From: Pseudovibrio sp. Alg231-02
GTDB lineage: Bacteria > Pseudomonadota > Alphaproteobacteria > Rhizobiales > Stappiaceae
Direction of reading: 5' to 3'
DNA length: 64,000 nucleotides
Assembly (NCBI RefSeq): GCF_900143565.1
Contig: NZ_FREX01000001.1
Location: forward strand, 511,068-575,067
This document shows positions 27,636 to 35,536 of the stretch, piece after piece. The notes under the pieces are model-generated. The model made no database searches. It was not told where the DNA came from and was given only the letters and a program-made list of their open reading frames with translations. The stretch's first letter is position 1, and each line of letters begins with the position of its first letter. The position numbers and the translations under genes were made by a program.

Positions 27636-28457
27636 TTACAGCAGGCTGAAGGTAAACCGGGCGCAAGCGATGAGCAGGAAGACACCGAACGCGACCTCTA
27701 GCTTGCGCTTTGGCAAATTGTGCGCGAAGTGCGCGCCCAGTGGGGCCACATAGATTGTGATCGGAATGATCAGCGCCACGGCCAGCAGGTTGATGTAGCC
27801 AACAGAGAACGGTGGAAGATTGGGAGCCCCCCACCCTGCGGCGACCATGCCGAAGACAGCCGGAATTGAAATCAACACTCCAACACCGGAGGATGTTGCA
27901 ACCGCCTGATGGATTGGACGGCCAAACAAGGTCATGAAGGTGTTGTTCATAACGCCTCCACCAATGCCCATGAGCGTTGAGAAGAAGCCGATCAGCACGC
28001 CAATGAGCGCACGCACCGGATTGCCCGGAATATCGTTGCCCAGCTTCCAGCTTTCACGATTGAACAGCATACGCATTGCGACCACGAACGCGATCACTGC
28101 AAAGATGCCCTTGAGCGTATCCCCTGAAACGAGCGCGGCAACATAAGATGCTAGCAGCACGCCAATAGGTACCGGAATGATCCAGCTTTTCAGCAAGGAC
28201 AGATCCACGGCGCCCTTCTTTTTATGTGCGAAGAACGACCGTAAAGACGTTGGTACGATCACTCCCAGAGAGGATGCCACCGAGATGTGGACCACGACGT
28301 CAGGATCAACCCCCACTTCCGTTAAAATGGTCACGAGAACCGGCACAAGGATTGCGCCGCCTCCGATACCAAACAATCCTGCCAGAAAACCTGCTAGTGC
28401 GCCGGAGGCAACCAATGCCGCTCCGAAACCCAGCATAGACGCTGTAATCATGTCCAT
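27636..28457 (-). CDS. TSUP (TauE/SafE) family membrane transporter
   Basis: A 273-aa integral membrane protein with about eight hydrophobic segments in two halves. Each half carries the family Gly-rich signature: GLFGIGGGAILVPVLV near residue 29 and STLMGIGGGVMNNTFM near residue 160. The family exports sulfite, sulfoacetate and other organosulfur or carboxylic anions; the substrate here is unknown. It is downstream of a palindromic repeat and dusA on the same strand. Confidence 0.9.
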   Translation of the reverse strand: MDMITASMLGFGAALVASGALAGFLAGLFGIGGGAILVPVLVTILTEVGVDPDVVVHISVASSLGVIVPTSLRSFFAHKKKGAVDLSLLKSWIIPVPIGVLLASYVAALVSGDTLKGIFAVIAFVVAMRMLFNRESWKLGNDIPGNPVRALIGVLIGFFSTLMGIGGGVMNNTFMTLFGRPIHQAVATSSGVGVLISIPAVFGMVAAGWGAPNLPPFSVGYINLLAVALIIPITIYVAPLGAHFAHNLPKRKLEVAFGVFLLIACARFTFSLL

Positions 28458-28493
28458 GCTGCCCCCTCCTCAATTCCAAACGAATTTTTATAC

Positions 28494-28538
28494 GCGCACT
28501 CTTGTCCGACAACCGGTAACCACTTTTCGGGAGTGCGC
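28494..28538. repeat. Palindromic intergenic repeat, copy 3
   Basis: Outer arms GCGCACTC / GAGTGCGC with the core TCCGACAACCGGTAACCACT. The element sits directly after the dusA stop codon. Confidence 0.75.
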
Positions 28539-28539
28539 T

Positions 28540-29586
28540 TTAAATCAATGCGGCCTCTTTTTGCTCGCGTGCTTCACGCATTACACTTTGATGGTGTGAT
28601 ACGGCGGCCAGTGCATCTTCCAGCACCTCAATGCCAGCGCCTGTCTTGTTTGCATCCACCGTCATGATACGGCGGAAATGACGGGCACCGGGAACGCCTT
28701 GGTATGTTCCTAAAATATGGCGGGTGATTGACGCCAGCTTTGTGCCAGCGGTCAGTTCATCCTCAATGTAACTGCGGTAAAGGTCCATCGCCTCAACAGG
28801 AGAGATTGCGGCACTGTCTTTTCCGTAGACCACGCGGTCCACTTCAGCCAGCAGCATAGGGTTTTGATAGGCTGCGCGGCCCATCATAACACCGTCCAGC
28901 TTTTCCAAATGCGCCGAGGTCTCGTCCAATGTGGCTACACCGCCGTTGACGCCGATAAACACGTCCGGCAGGCGTTGCTTCAGGCGGTAGACAAGGTCGT
29001 AATCCAGCGGTGGCACATCGCGGTTTTCCTTCGGGCTCAGGCCTTTCAGCCAGGCCTTGCGGGCATGCACCCACAGTGCGTCCGTGCCAGCTGCGATGAC
29101 TTTATTTGCCAGCGCATTCAGCGCTTCCTCCGGTTCCTGATCATCCACCCCAATGCGGCATTTGGTGGTGACAGGAATAGACACAACATCCTTCATGGCA
29201 GCAATGCCCTCTGCGACCAATTCAGGTTCCAGCATGAGGCAGGCGCCAAACTTGCCGGACTGTACCCGGTCAGACGGGCAGCCCACGTTGAGGTTGACCT
29301 CATCATAGCCCCAGTCTTCTACCATCTTGGCACACTCGGCCAGCGTTTTGGGATCAGAGCCCCCCAACTGGCAGGCAACTGGTTGCTCATCTTTAGAAAA
29401 CCGAAGATGACGGTCCCTGTCGCCATGGATCAAGGCGCCAGTGGTGACCATCTCAGTATAGAGCAGCGAGTTCTTTGAAAGGACACGATGAAATGCACGA
29501 CAATGCCTGTCCGTCCAGTCAAGCATCGGCGCGACTGCGAAGACGGACTGATTGATATCATAGAGTTTTTTTGTTTTTTCAATCAT
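28540..29586 (-). CDS. dusA: tRNA-dihydrouridine(20/20a) synthase
   Basis: A 348-aa FMN enzyme that reduces U20/U20a in tRNA. FAVAPMLDWTDRHCRAFHR at residues 16-34 is the DusA N-terminal signature. The catalytic Cys lies in NLNVGCPSDRVQSGKFG (about residue 103), and VTTKCRIGVDD and IGVNGGV follow in order. The gene is complete. Its start codon lies only 107 bases from a phage integrase transcribed the other way. The first codons may be phage-supplied, because dusA 5' ends are known attachment sites. Confidence 0.95.
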   Translation of the reverse strand: MIEKTKKLYDINQSVFAVAPMLDWTDRHCRAFHRVLSKNSLLYTEMVTTGALIHGDRDRHLRFSKDEQPVACQLGGSDPKTLAECAKMVEDWGYDEVNLNVGCPSDRVQSGKFGACLMLEPELVAEGIAAMKDVVSIPVTTKCRIGVDDQEPEEALNALANKVIAAGTDALWVHARKAWLKGLSPKENRDVPPLDYDLVYRLKQRLPDVFIGVNGGVATLDETSAHLEKLDGVMMGRAAYQNPMLLAEVDRVVYGKDSAAISPVEAMDLYRSYIEDELTAGTKLASITRHILGTYQGVPGARHFRRIMTVDANKTGAGIEVLEDALAAVSHHQSVMREAREQKEAALI

Positions 29587-29611
29587 TTAGCATTCCTAGA
29601 ACTCTATCGAA

Positions 29612-29692
29612 TTCGTACCGTTTCTGTCCGTTATTGACTATCGCGTCCCTTCTGGTACGAATAATTCGTACTCGAAAAGGGCGGTTCGTACC
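29612..29692. promoter_or_regulatory. TTCGTAC repeat cluster between dusA and integrase
   Basis: Four copies of TTCGTAC(C): direct at 29612-29619, 29665-29671 and 29685-29692, inverted (GGTACGAA) at 29654-29661. The spacing and position next to the integrase suggest arm-type integrase or excisionase/repressor sites. Confidence 0.55.
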
Positions 29693-29693
29693 G

Positions 29694-30821
29694 ATGGGCA
29701 CTATAGTCTCAAAACCACGCAAAGATGGCAGTATCTCACATTGCGCGCAGATACTCATCAAGCGAAAAGGCAAAATTGTCCATCGAGAAAGCAAGGTCTT
29801 CTCCCGCAAGAGGGCAGCCCAAGCATGGCTCAACAAACGAGAGACCGAATTATCGCTTCCAGGTGGGCTAGAACAAGCCCAAAAACCCTCGAAGACTTTA
29901 GGGGAGGTAATAAAGCGATATATCGAAGATCACAACAAAAACATTGGCCGCACCAAGGCACAGGTTTTAGAGACAATCCGAGAGCAACATGCGATCGCAG
30001 ACCTGGACTGCACTGAGATCCGGTCCGAGCACATCGTTGAGTTTGCAAAACAGCTTTCTCAAAACGTCCAGCCGCAAACAGTCGGCAATTATCTCTCCCA
30101 TCTTTCAGCGGTGTTTTCCATTGCACGCGCTGCATGGGGCTATCCTCTCGACAAGCAAGTCATGGAAGACGCGCATATCGTATGCAAACGCCTGGGCATC
30201 ACATCAAAGTCCAAACAGCGGGAGCGCCGACCATCACTGGAGGAGCTGGACAAGCTGCTAAAGCATTTTTGCCTGAGCCAAACAAAATATCCCGGCAGCA
30301 CTCCTATGCAGCAGATTATCCCGTTTGCTCTTTTTTCTACGCGCCGTCTTGATGAGATTTGCAGACTAACGTGGGCTGACTTCGACAAAGATCACAAACG
30401 CATCTGGGTGAGAGACATGAAGCACCCTGGTGAGAAGATCGGAAACGATGTTCTGGTTGACCTGCCAGACCGAGCAATCTCTTTCCTTGAAAATCAAGAT
30501 GAAGTTGACGAGAAGATTTTCCCTTACAACCCGAGAACCATCTCAACGACCTTCACGAGAGCCTGCAAGGTGCTTGGCATTGAGGATCTGCACTTTCACG
30601 ATCTGAGGCACGAGGGCATTTCGATCTTGTTTGAAAGCGGCCTAACCATCCCTCACGTCGCAGCTGTTTCTGGCCACAGGAGCTGGACCTCACTGAAGCG
30701 TTACGCTCACATTCAAAGCAGTGCAGACAGATATGAGGATTGGGATTGGTTGAATAAGTTGCTGGTGACCATGGATAACTCAGCAGATAAAACCTTAGAG
30801 TTCAGCACCGCCGAAAGCTAG
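29694..30821 (+). CDS. int: Phage tyrosine recombinase (dusA-associated integrase type)
   Basis: 375 aa. The N-terminal SAM-like DNA-binding domain covers about residues 60-150. The catalytic domain shows the tyrosine-recombinase residues in order: Arg in FSTRRLDEICRL, HDLRHEG (His-x-x-Arg), GHRSW (second His) and the nucleophile Tyr in SLKRYAHI near residue 340. The N-terminal GTIVSKPRKDGSISHCAQI is a typical arm-binding beta-strand start. The frame is open to 29571, but I chose ATG 29694, since the upstream part overlaps the dusA start. Head-to-head with dusA, as in dusA-specific integrases. Confidence 0.93.
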   Translation: MGTIVSKPRKDGSISHCAQILIKRKGKIVHRESKVFSRKRAAQAWLNKRETELSLPGGLEQAQKPSKTLGEVIKRYIEDHNKNIGRTKAQVLETIREQHAIADLDCTEIRSEHIVEFAKQLSQNVQPQTVGNYLSHLSAVFSIARAAWGYPLDKQVMEDAHIVCKRLGITSKSKQRERRPSLEELDKLLKHFCLSQTKYPGSTPMQQIIPFALFSTRRLDEICRLTWADFDKDHKRIWVRDMKHPGEKIGNDVLVDLPDRAISFLENQDEVDEKIFPYNPRTISTTFTRACKVLGIEDLHFHDLRHEGISILFESGLTIPHVAAVSGHRSWTSLKRYAHIQSSADRYEDWDWLNKLLVTMDNSADKTLEFSTAES

Positions 30822-30884
30822 GTTTGACACTTGGAGTTAGATGAATAGAAGGGAGCACTCACCCTTCTATCCAATTTGCGGGTG

Positions 30885-31415
30885 TTATCCCGGTCTGCCA
30901 GAGGTATCCCAGAACATAGGATCCATTATTGGTTCCGCGGCAACAGAAGTGCCTGCGATACCTTCCATAGATCCTGGTTTAACTTCCAGCATTCTCCATG
31001 CTTCGGGGTGCTTCATGAGCTCATGGTGCGGTGAAAGGACTTTCGCTTGAACGAAGCCCCTTGATGCATAGTAGCTCGGGTGCCCAAGAACAAAGATTGC
31101 ATCTGCGCCAATGAGTTTCAGATGATACACGCCTTTCTCGATCAGCTCTTTGCCGATCCCTGTTCCCTGATGCTCAGGCAAAACACCGAGCGGAGCCAGA
31201 AGAAAACACTTCTTCTCTGGGTGATCATCAAGTTGGAACGGCGAAAAGAGTATGTTTCCGGCTATCCGCAGTCCTCGATAAACATTGATCGAGATAGTTT
31301 CAGGCAACAACAAAAACTCTTCCGTCATTTTTTCTATGACAGGGCCTTCCTCTTCGCCAAAAGCTTGCAAGTGAAGGTCTTGTATTTCTACTTTATCGTT
31401 TTCAGTATTGATCAT
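30885..31415 (-). CDS. GNAT-family N-acetyltransferase, possible YjhQ-like antitoxin
   Basis: A 176-aa acetyltransferase. The acetyl-CoA loop is LGVLPEHQGTGIGKELIEKG (about residues 76-95), followed by VLGHPSYYASRGF, which places it in the YhbS-like branch of GNAT. It lies downstream of a YjhX-family gene on the same strand. In E. coli the yjhX toxin (TopAI) is followed by yjhQ, a GNAT protein that acts as its antitoxin, so the order here suggests the same pairing. The gap of 211 bases is longer than expected for that operon. Confidence 0.8.
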   Translation of the reverse strand: MINTENDKVEIQDLHLQAFGEEEGPVIEKMTEEFLLLPETISINVYRGLRIAGNILFSPFQLDDHPEKKCFLLAPLGVLPEHQGTGIGKELIEKGVYHLKLIGADAIFVLGHPSYYASRGFVQAKVLSPHHELMKHPEAWRMLEVKPGSMEGIAGTSVAAEPIMDPMFWDTSGRPG

Positions 31416-31626
31416 GCTAATTTTCCATGTTGGTTTCGTGGTTGCGCTTCACCAGATCCATCAAATTTAGCGATCGCGTACGAGTTGCGGGCCTTTGCAG
31501 AACAGATCGCCAGCAGTGACTTGTCTGATCTGCACAGTATTAAGATGTTGGATAAGCTTCGGAATTTCCGGACAAATCGCGTAATTCACCGACGACGACA
31601 TCTTGATCAAGCCCGCGCACGGCTAC
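31416..31626. other. Gap between GNAT and YjhX genes, possible gene remnant
   Basis: On the plus strand the frame ending at 31661 reads ELRAFAEQIASSDLSDLHSI and continues in a helical, Arg-rich, protein-like way. It has no start of its own and overlaps the YjhX gene's 3' end. It may be a relic of a small gene or chance. Confidence 0.25.
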
Positions 31627-31884
31627 CTAACGGTTATCAACCTGAGATCTTACAAGTATAAGACCTCTTTTGGTGACACGGTAAGGTGCGCTTTGCTTGG
31701 ACGCGATCAATTTTCGACGTTTGAGCTTGCGAAATACTTCGTCGCTCAGGCCGGAAAATCTCCACCCTTCACGGGTGAATAATTCGATTTTGGAAATATG
31801 GCGGCCGTCGTCTTTTTCGACGCGGATGTAACCGCCTTGCGCCAACATATGCAGAATTTTCTGCTCTGGTCTGGAGATGTCCAT
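31627..31884 (-). CDS. YjhX/TopAI-family toxin (UPF0386)
   Basis: 85 aa, the same length as E. coli YjhX, starting MDISRPEQKILHMLAQGGYI and continuing with a KDDGR, FTREGW, VFRKLKRRKLIAS series and the family C-terminus RSQVDNR. In E. coli this protein (TopAI) binds DNA topoisomerase I and stops growth, and is neutralised by the GNAT protein YjhQ. A GNAT gene lies downstream here. The ribosome site is weak. Family membership is clear by pattern; toxicity here is inferred. Confidence 0.85.
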   Translation of the reverse strand: MDISRPEQKILHMLAQGGYIRVEKDDGRHISKIELFTREGWRFSGLSDEVFRKLKRRKLIASKQSAPYRVTKRGLILVRSQVDNR

Positions 31885-32507
31885 TGGAGTTGGTTACCCA
31901 AATACATGCGTAGTCGTCTCCCTTTCCAATTGAATTGGACCGGGTGCATGAATTTCAGCTTTCTGCCAGGCCGGGTATCACTCTGATACAAGCGATAGAT
32001 CCAACCCTCTTGCAATACGACCTAAATGTCAGATTGCGAAAAGGCAGTCAGCAAGGTTACCGATTCTCTTGTTTAAACAAAAACTCTCCAGATTTGTGGC
32101 TGTGAAGCAGCGACTTCGTACATTATGCGCATCGCATTTGGCAAGTACTTTTTTAAGGAGGATGATTGCGAAGGGCAAAGAGGCTGCTGTGGCGGCGTTT
32201 ACATACGCTAGATGCAGCGCCTCTACGATGGCAGTGACGATATGCAAGAGGTCTGGAAGGAATGGTAACGCGAATTAGCACGGATTACATAAGAGGATTA
32301 TTGCAAGTGCGTAAACGCAAATAGTCCAACAAAGGTGGATGGTCAGCGCTTACTCTTGATCCGGGCTGCGACTATCCAGCAGCGTGCAGCGTCAATGATG
32401 CATAGCGCTACGAATTTGTCTGTGGGGAGTGCAGATTATCGCATAGAGAAACTATCCGCTACTGATAGAAGCGACGACGACATATAAGACTAATTAGGGA
32501 CAAGTTT
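31885..32507. other. 623-base region without a supported gene
   Basis: Several short frames exist on both strands, none with a recognisable domain. An AAGGAGG directly touches an ATG near 32162, but the frame is only about 38 codons. It probably contains the promoter of the YjhX unit, going left, and that of the secreted 101-aa protein, going right. Confidence 0.4.
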
Positions 32508-32813
32508 ATGAAATTACTTTCTATTTCGTTTGGGCTGCTTTTGGCAACAGGTTCTGCGGCGGTTGCTAAAGATCAGGTGAGTGTTGATGAAATGAAAGAG
32601 CTTCTCGTCACTGAACTGCGCGCTAACAACTGCGAAATCAAGTTTCCTGATCTAATGAAGATATTGCAAAAGAATGGCTTCACACCTGACAAAAATGAAA
32701 CGACGGGCAAAAGCGATTTTGACGTTGCTCAAGATGCCATCAAGTTGCTGGACGATGAAAACAAGGCTGATACAGAAGCCCGTACTTTGATTTTGACTGA
32801 CGGTTCCTGCTGA
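32508..32813 (+). CDS. Secreted hypothetical protein, 101 aa
   Basis: I do not recognise a family. Residues 1-20 form a Sec signal peptide (LLSISFGLLLATGSAAVAK). The mature part is acidic and helical with two cysteines (Asn-Asn-Cys-Glu near residue 41 and the C-terminal Gly-Ser-Cys), which could form a disulfide in the periplasm. A strong terminator follows, so it is a monocistronic cargo gene in the accessory zone of the prophage. Confidence 0.75.
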   Translation: MKLLSISFGLLLATGSAAVAKDQVSVDEMKELLVTELRANNCEIKFPDLMKILQKNGFTPDKNETTGKSDFDVAQDAIKLLDDENKADTEARTLILTDGSC

Positions 32814-32843
32814 TCATTCAAAGATAATTTTGTAGTACGCGTT

Positions 32844-32876
32844 AAAAATCGGCTTTCTCCCAAAAGCCGATTTTTT
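32844..32876 (+). terminator. Terminator after secreted protein gene
   Basis: AAATCGGCTTT / AAAGCCGATTT stem with a short loop and six T. Confidence 0.88.
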
Positions 32877-33084
32877 CTCTCTCGCCCTGTTAGAGCTTAC
32901 CTCTCGGGTATTGACCCGTTATCTTCTGTAAAATGGAACAGGAATTATTCGAGCAAGCGTCAGGCTCCCATTTCGGCTGTATCGTCGGTCTTAAGGGCAA
33001 AGGCAGCAAAAACAAGTGCAGAAGAAGCCTCTTTTTATCGCCTTAAGTCGGGACCACCACCCCAATAGGTGGTGAGGCCTCTCC

Positions 33085-33951
33085 CTACCCCACATAACTC
33101 TCCACCAATGAGAGGGGCAGTATCACTGCTCTTCTTTGCTTGCCGTCGATCATGATGGCGTTTTGGGATTGGCAGGCGGCGGGGAGTTTTTGCAAGGCTA
33201 GTTTCCAGTTGCCGTGCCATTGGGTGAGGCGGAAGACCTCCCACAGGTAGTCGTGATCGTAGGCGATGGCGACGCCGTCGGGGTAGGCATGGGGGCGCAG
33301 TTTGAGGCCCAGTTGTTCCATGCGGCGGGCGCCGACGTCATCTGCCAGGGCGAAGGCCAGGGCAATGCGGACGGAGAGGTTTTTGCCGCAGGTGAAGTTG
33401 ATCAGGTGGGTCAGGCAGCCATCGGGATCATCGGCGGCGGTGCCGGCCACCTGGTTGACGCCCTCGCCTGCGATATCCGGCAGGCCGAGCCTGTCCCACA
33501 GCTGCATGGCGGCCTCGCGGCCATAGATGTAGCGCGCTTCTTTGAGCAGATTGGCGCGGGCGTTCATCTCGTTGACGAGCAGCACCTGCTTTGCGTCTGG
33601 CCCTTGCTGCTTTTGCGGTGTGGGGCCCATGGAGTAGGAGCCGGACTGGCGCAACGCGGGCAGCACTTCTGCCGTCACCCATTTTTTGAACTTTTTGGCC
33701 GCTGGCTTGCGGGATTCAAAAATGAGCGAGTAGAGGCCGCTCTCATTCACCGCAGTTGTTTGCCGCCTGCCCGCGTTCGTGTCGGTTGAAACGACACGAA
33801 CGTCATCGCTGTCAAGTTTGGTGACGGCATCGCGGCTGTTCTTGATCTCCAGCACGGTGCAGACATCTTTGGCGATGAACCAGAACAGGCCGTCTACCGA
33901 CAATGTACGCAGGCTGTGATCTTCAAAGTCGAAGATGGTGAGCGCGCTCAT
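33085..33951 (-). CDS. Phage antirepressor with BRO-N domain
   Basis: 288 aa. The N-terminal BRO-N/Bro domain (about residues 1-105) shows FWFIAKDVCTVLEIKNSRDA, VNESGLYSLIFESRKPAAKK and FKKWVTAEVLPALRQSGSY, the hallmark of phage antirepressors. The C-terminal half is not a recognised KilA-C or ANT domain; it has a helical stretch at about 120-165 and a novel-looking end. The start overlaps the stop of the 85-aa gene by four bases (ATGA), so the two are co-translated. It probably acts in the lysis-lysogeny switch by inactivating a repressor encoded elsewhere. Confidence 0.9.
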   Translation of the reverse strand: MSALTIFDFEDHSLRTLSVDGLFWFIAKDVCTVLEIKNSRDAVTKLDSDDVRVVSTDTNAGRRQTTAVNESGLYSLIFESRKPAAKKFKKWVTAEVLPALRQSGSYSMGPTPQKQQGPDAKQVLLVNEMNARANLLKEARYIYGREAAMQLWDRLGLPDIAGEGVNQVAGTAADDPDGCLTHLINFTCGKNLSVRIALAFALADDVGARRMEQLGLKLRPHAYPDGVAIAYDHDYLWEVFRLTQWHGNWKLALQKLPAACQSQNAIMIDGKQRRAVILPLSLVESYVG

Positions 33952-34205
33952 GCCTGCCCTCCCCGGTTCAGCTTGCTGATGTTGCTTTCCATGGCGTCCA
34001 GCTCCCTGATGAGATCGCTGTGACGCTCGGAGAGTTCATCCTGCAAGGCAACGGCTGCGTTCCACAGCGGGCTTGGACTGGAGATTTCATTAGAGACATG
34101 CCCCAGAGCCTGAAACAGCCCCTCGATGCGTGCTGCAAGGCTCTGCAGTGCCGAATGGCTGGAGGAAAGGGCTTGAAGTGAGGTATTCCGGGAAAATTCT
34201 GTCAT
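33948..34205 (-). CDS. Hypothetical phage protein, 85 aa, coupled to antirepressor
   Basis: No family recognised. It begins MTEFSRNTSLQALSSSHSAL and is almost entirely helical, with heptad-like hydrophobic spacing that suggests a coiled coil. AAGGGAA lies before the ATG at 34205. The four-base overlap with the antirepressor gene points to a joint role in regulation, possibly as a modulator or antirepressor partner. Confidence 0.7.
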   Translation of the reverse strand: MTEFSRNTSLQALSSSHSALQSLAARIEGLFQALGHVSNEISSPSPLWNAAVALQDELSERHSDLIRELDAMESNISKLNRGGQA

Positions 34206-34504
34206 GACTAATTCCCTTGTGTATGGATTTAGTCTGGTCGACACCTGCGAAAATGGCGGCCAGACGCCACGGGTTCGCAGACCGGCACACAAGGAAACCG
34301 GCAGGCATAAAGCCTCCCATAACGCCTGACCATATGCGCAACAAAAAACGCGCTCAAAAGCGGTTTTCTGGCGCGTCGACGCCTTGTGTGTTTCATTCAG
34401 GCTGCGAAACCCGGCTCACCGCTTTCGGATGAGCATGGACAGGTTGACGGAGGATGGGAAGGTTGTCAAGGGAGGTGAGTTGTTCATTTAGAAGGTAGTC
34501 AAGT
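34206..34504. other. Leader region of the antirepressor unit
   Basis: About 300 bases. A minus-strand frame starting at 34344 (containing CRSANPWRLAAIFAGVDQTK) overlaps the 85-aa gene in another frame and resembles the short overlapping leader ORFs found before phage regulatory genes (ash/Icd-like). That identification is weak. Confidence 0.3.
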
Positions 34505-34745
34505 TCTAGCGCGAACTTGAAACTAAATTCTTCGTCGAAGCTCAAACTCGAGGTTATACACGTAGTCGAGGCTCGAAGTAGAAGCCAAACTCTTAGTCGA
34601 AGCTCAAAATCGAAGCTATACTCCTACTAGAGGCTCGAAGTAGAAGCCAAACTCTTAGTCGAAGCTCAAATTCGAAGCTATACTCTTAATCAAGACTCGA
34701 AGTAGAAACTAAACTCTTAGCCAAACCTCGAAAGTGAACTAACTC
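34505..34745. repeat. 62-bp tandem repeat made of 31-bp half units
   Basis: Three full 62-base units at 34537-34598, 34599-34660 and 34661-34722, flanked by a partial unit on each side. Each unit splits into two related 31-base halves, beginning GAAGCTCAAA and GAGGCTCGAA. TCGA occurs many times. The unit length is not a multiple of three and no frame stays open, so the array is non-coding. Confidence 0.9.
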
Positions 34746-35244
34746 TAGAAATATAAAATAGCTATAGATAAGTTTATAAGAGTCATATGAGAGGCATACA
34801 AGCTAGTAGATAGATCATATAGCAATCGACTACCAATCAATATCGACTATAAGAGAACTTTCAAGAAATAAATGATTGGTCAATGTTTGGCCAACTATTC
34901 ATATATATTCTTCATCACGAAGGATAAGCAGTAAATAGAAAGATTTTACTCTCAAATTCCTATTCTTTTCGGTGGATATTGCATTTTTTCTCTAACCGCA
35001 AGCGACGCATCCCTTGTTGAAACCAAGGCAATGTGATTGATTATCTTTCGGCGTAACTGTCTCAGTAATGAAATGAAGCGTCAAAAAAATAAAAGCGGCT
35101 TCCTTTGCAGAGGAAACCGCTTTTGTGAACTTTAATAGTACCAAAGGTGTTGGTCCTAAAAGTCCCATCTACAACAGCTATTCTAGCTGACAGGACGACT
35201 TGGAGCAACAGCTTTGGTGCCTCAAAACTAGAGGTATTAATACG
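34746..35244. other. AT-rich non-coding stretch after the tandem repeat
   Basis: About 500 bases, mostly low GC, without a supported gene. It includes a hairpin with T tract (35091-35124) and the presumed promoter of the 45-aa gene. Confidence 0.45.
35091..35124 (+). terminator. Hairpin terminator upstream of the 45-aa gene
   Basis: AAAGCGGCTTCCT / AGGAAACCGCTTT (one mismatch) flanked by A and T tracts. It would insulate the cassette at 35.2-38.7 kb from the left side. Confidence 0.65.
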
Positions 35245-35382
35245 ATGACTGATTTCAGTCGCTCTTCTACGCCTACGCGTAGAGTAATTCTTCGTCGTTT
35301 TCGCAAAGATCCAAGAACTGGCAAGCTAATAGGTACTCACTTTGTGGGCTATCGAGCAAAGCCCAACCCATTCGATGATTAA
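35245..35382 (+). CDS. Small basic protein, 45 aa
   Basis: MTDFSRSSTPTRRVILRRFR followed by KDPRTGKLIGTHFVGYRAKP and NPFDD. It is strongly basic, with a beta-hairpin-like centre; no family is recognised. AGAGG lies 11 bases before the ATG and a perfect terminator follows the stop, which together make it a credible gene despite its size. It lies 150 bases before the AAA ATPase on the same strand and is transcriptionally separate from it. Confidence 0.6.
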   Translation: MTDFSRSSTPTRRVILRRFRKDPRTGKLIGTHFVGYRAKPNPFDD

Positions 35383-35387
35383 CTCAG

Positions 35388-35417
35388 AAAGCCCCGTCAC
35401 TTCGGCGGGGCTTTTTT
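35388..35417 (+). terminator. Terminator after the 45-aa gene
   Basis: AAAGCCCCG / CGGGGCTTT stem with a nine-base loop and six T. Confidence 0.9.
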
Positions 35418-35536
35418 ATGGCCAATCAGGCAGAGCTTGCCATCTAATAGGCGCAATAAACTCAGCAATACAAACCCGTAAAAAGTGATTAAAATCAGTG
35501 TGTAATTTCTATTTGAGTCTCTAAAGAGCTGCGCTG

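Noticed and set aside
31746-32015. 89-codon frame (TTG start) overlapping the YjhX gene
   Set aside because: No ribosome site, overlaps a recognised family gene in another frame.
33214-33789. 191-codon plus-strand frame
   Set aside because: Antisense shadow of the BRO-N antirepressor; Gly/Val/Ala-rich with no domain.
34090-34344. 84-codon minus-strand frame resembling phage ash/Icd leader ORFs
   Set aside because: Resemblance is limited to a CRSxNPxRLA-like stretch, and it overlaps the better-supported 85-aa gene; kept only as a remark.
34505-34745. CRISPR array
   Set aside because: Units are contiguous 62-base repeats with no unique spacers and no cas genes nearby.
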